Below, piece after piece: positions 62,921 through 64,000 of a DNA stretch of 64,000 nt. The stretch's first letter is position 1. Each line of letters opens with the position of its first letter. The translations under genes and the position numbers were made by a program. Origin of the DNA: Veillonella sp. CHU740. GTDB taxonomy: Bacteria; Bacillota; Negativicutes; Veillonellales; Veillonellaceae. Where the stretch lies: NCBI RefSeq assembly GCF_003992055.1, contig NZ_RQVD01000007.1, forward strand, positions 1 through 64,000, in the 5' to 3' direction. The notes under the pieces are model-generated. The model did not search any database and was not told the origin of the DNA. It saw nothing but the letters and a program-made list of their open reading frames with translations.

Positions 62921-63058
62921 TAGCCCCTACACAATTTGGCTAAGCCCTTTCAGATGTGATACTATACTAGTAATTAATATATAACCGCTTATGATTACGA
63001 TTACGTTATGTGTATGTTATATTACACTACATGTCTGTTATATTTACGAGGTACCACA

Positions 63059-63994
63059 ATGGCTTGGCTTGAAATTACATTGACCACGACGCACGAAGCG
63101 TCTGAACTTATCACGGATACTCTGCTTGCTCTAGGAGCGGAAGGTGTCTACACAGAAGATCCTTACGAATTTGACCAACTCACAGACGATGGGTTTGGCA
63201 TTATCAAACCAGAGCGTGAAGAACTCTACGATTCCTCGGATGTCACGGTGAAAGCTTATATAGATTCCGACCTATATGAGGTTGACCAACTAGCGGCGCT
63301 CATAAAAAGTGAGATCCAGCAGTTACAAAGTACTTTCACCATGGAGTTTGGCCCCCTTGATCTATCCATCCACATAGCAGACGAATCAGGCTGGGACGAT
63401 TGGAAAACACAGTATCCCCCTATCCCTATGACTGACAATCTTACTATTATTCCAGATTGGTCCGATTATAGTCCTCGTGATAGGGAGCACCTCATTCGCA
63501 TCGAACCTGGCATCGCCTTTGGCACTGGCGATCATCCTACCACACGATTGGCAATCCAAGCGATGGCACAACATCTCACGCCTGACAGTACAGTCTTTGA
63601 CGTAGGGACGGGTTCTGGTATTATCGCATTATCCGCAGGTGCCCTTGGCGCTAAATCCGTCACAGCTTTTGACCTAGATGAAACAGCCACAACGAATGCT
63701 CGTAACCATGTGGCAATGAATCAATTGCAATCTGTTGTGAATGTACAAACAAATAATTTATTAGAAGGCGTGACGGAAACAGCCTCTCTCATCGTAGCTA
63801 ATATTATTACCCCTATCTTGCTACGTTTACTAGACGATGCGTATCGATGCTTAGAACCTAATGGAATATTCATCATGAGCGGCATCCAAGAAGGGGAAGA
63901 ACAAGAACTCATCAACGCTGCTACAACTATTGGTTTTGTAAATATATCCACTACCTCTGAAAATGGTTGGATCTGCATCACCTGTCGTAAATAA
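63059..63994 (+). CDS. prmA: Ribosomal protein L11 methyltransferase PrmA
   Basis: 311 residues from ATG 63059, preceded by GAGGT; the N-terminus MAWLEITLTT is typical. The substrate-binding N-domain is followed by IRIEPGIAFGTGDHPTTRL, the SAM-binding DVGTGSGIIALSA, and the VANIITPILL motif IV. It trimethylates L11 residues using S-adenosylmethionine. The stop codon is 6 nt from the window end. Confidence 0.95.
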   Translation: MAWLEITLTTTHEASELITDTLLALGAEGVYTEDPYEFDQLTDDGFGIIKPEREELYDSSDVTVKAYIDSDLYEVDQLAALIKSEIQQLQSTFTMEFGPLDLSIHIADESGWDDWKTQYPPIPMTDNLTIIPDWSDYSPRDREHLIRIEPGIAFGTGDHPTTRLAIQAMAQHLTPDSTVFDVGTGSGIIALSAGALGAKSVTAFDLDETATTNARNHVAMNQLQSVVNVQTNNLLEGVTETASLIVANIITPILLRLLDDAYRCLEPNGIFIMSGIQEGEEQELINAATTIGFVNISTTSENGWICITCRK

Positions 63995-64000
63995 TGGTTT

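Overview
The window looks like a chromosomal segment of a Veillonella-like bacterium (Negativicutes, diderm Firmicutes). The pointers are: outer-membrane trimeric autotransporters with YadA-type anchors beside Firmicute-style strong Shine-Dalgarno sites; the two-subunit iron-sulfur serine dehydratase; a tandem pair of CobT paralogs of the ArsA/ArsB kind known from Sporomusa; an anaerobe-type hybrid cluster protein; and low-to-moderate GC. The genus is an inference from gene content, not from a marker gene. Most genes lie on the minus strand.

Layout from left to right. The first 92 bases are the start of tuf. Upstream of it (minus strand) lie a Yip1-like membrane protein, a Panacea/PemK-type toxin-antitoxin pair and a five-tRNA cluster (Thr-Tyr-fMet-Thr-Met) with its own strong promoter. 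Two short trimeric autotransporters follow (2.7-5.3 kb). Then comes a long minus-strand gene run, in order of transcription: sdaAB, sdaAA, cca, a PASTA-bearing class B penicillin-binding protein, a FolD-like protein with altered catalytic residues, hypA, hypB and a secreted protein of unknown function. hcp follows, and beyond it on the plus strand an Rpn-type nuclease with a Crp/Fnr regulator. An abortive-infection cassette (Abi_2 gene with a compact leader RNA, plus an AbiEi-like gene) lies between two nearly identical 56-bp terminator repeats.

The centre (20.4-46.9 kb) is one uninterrupted gene for a trimeric autotransporter of about 8832 residues. It has a YadA-like head, a very long repetitive stalk with seven collagen-like Gly-X-Y segments of two alternating types, a YadA anchor, and an unusual coiled coil after the anchor. 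Its leader carries a G7 tract and an 18-bp perfect inverted repeat.

The right part holds a hypothetical membrane-anchored protein, a second five-tRNA cluster (Gly-Asn-Lys-Glu-Val), an MNT nucleotidyltransferase with a possible HEPN remnant, the ArsAB-like pair, a RelBE-type module, a MATE exporter with a coupled small gene, tyrA, two tandem EamA transporters, a YhcH-family protein, an EF-G paralog, an amino-acid permease and prmA.

The most unusual signal outside the giant adhesin is two families of palindromic elements placed at or near the 3' ends of genes. Each has a conserved apical sequence, arm sequences that change together, and inverted ends. In several cases the element supplies the stop codon, and in two genes also the last codons. 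They behave like mobile, structured 3'-end modules and are the best candidate here for something undescribed.
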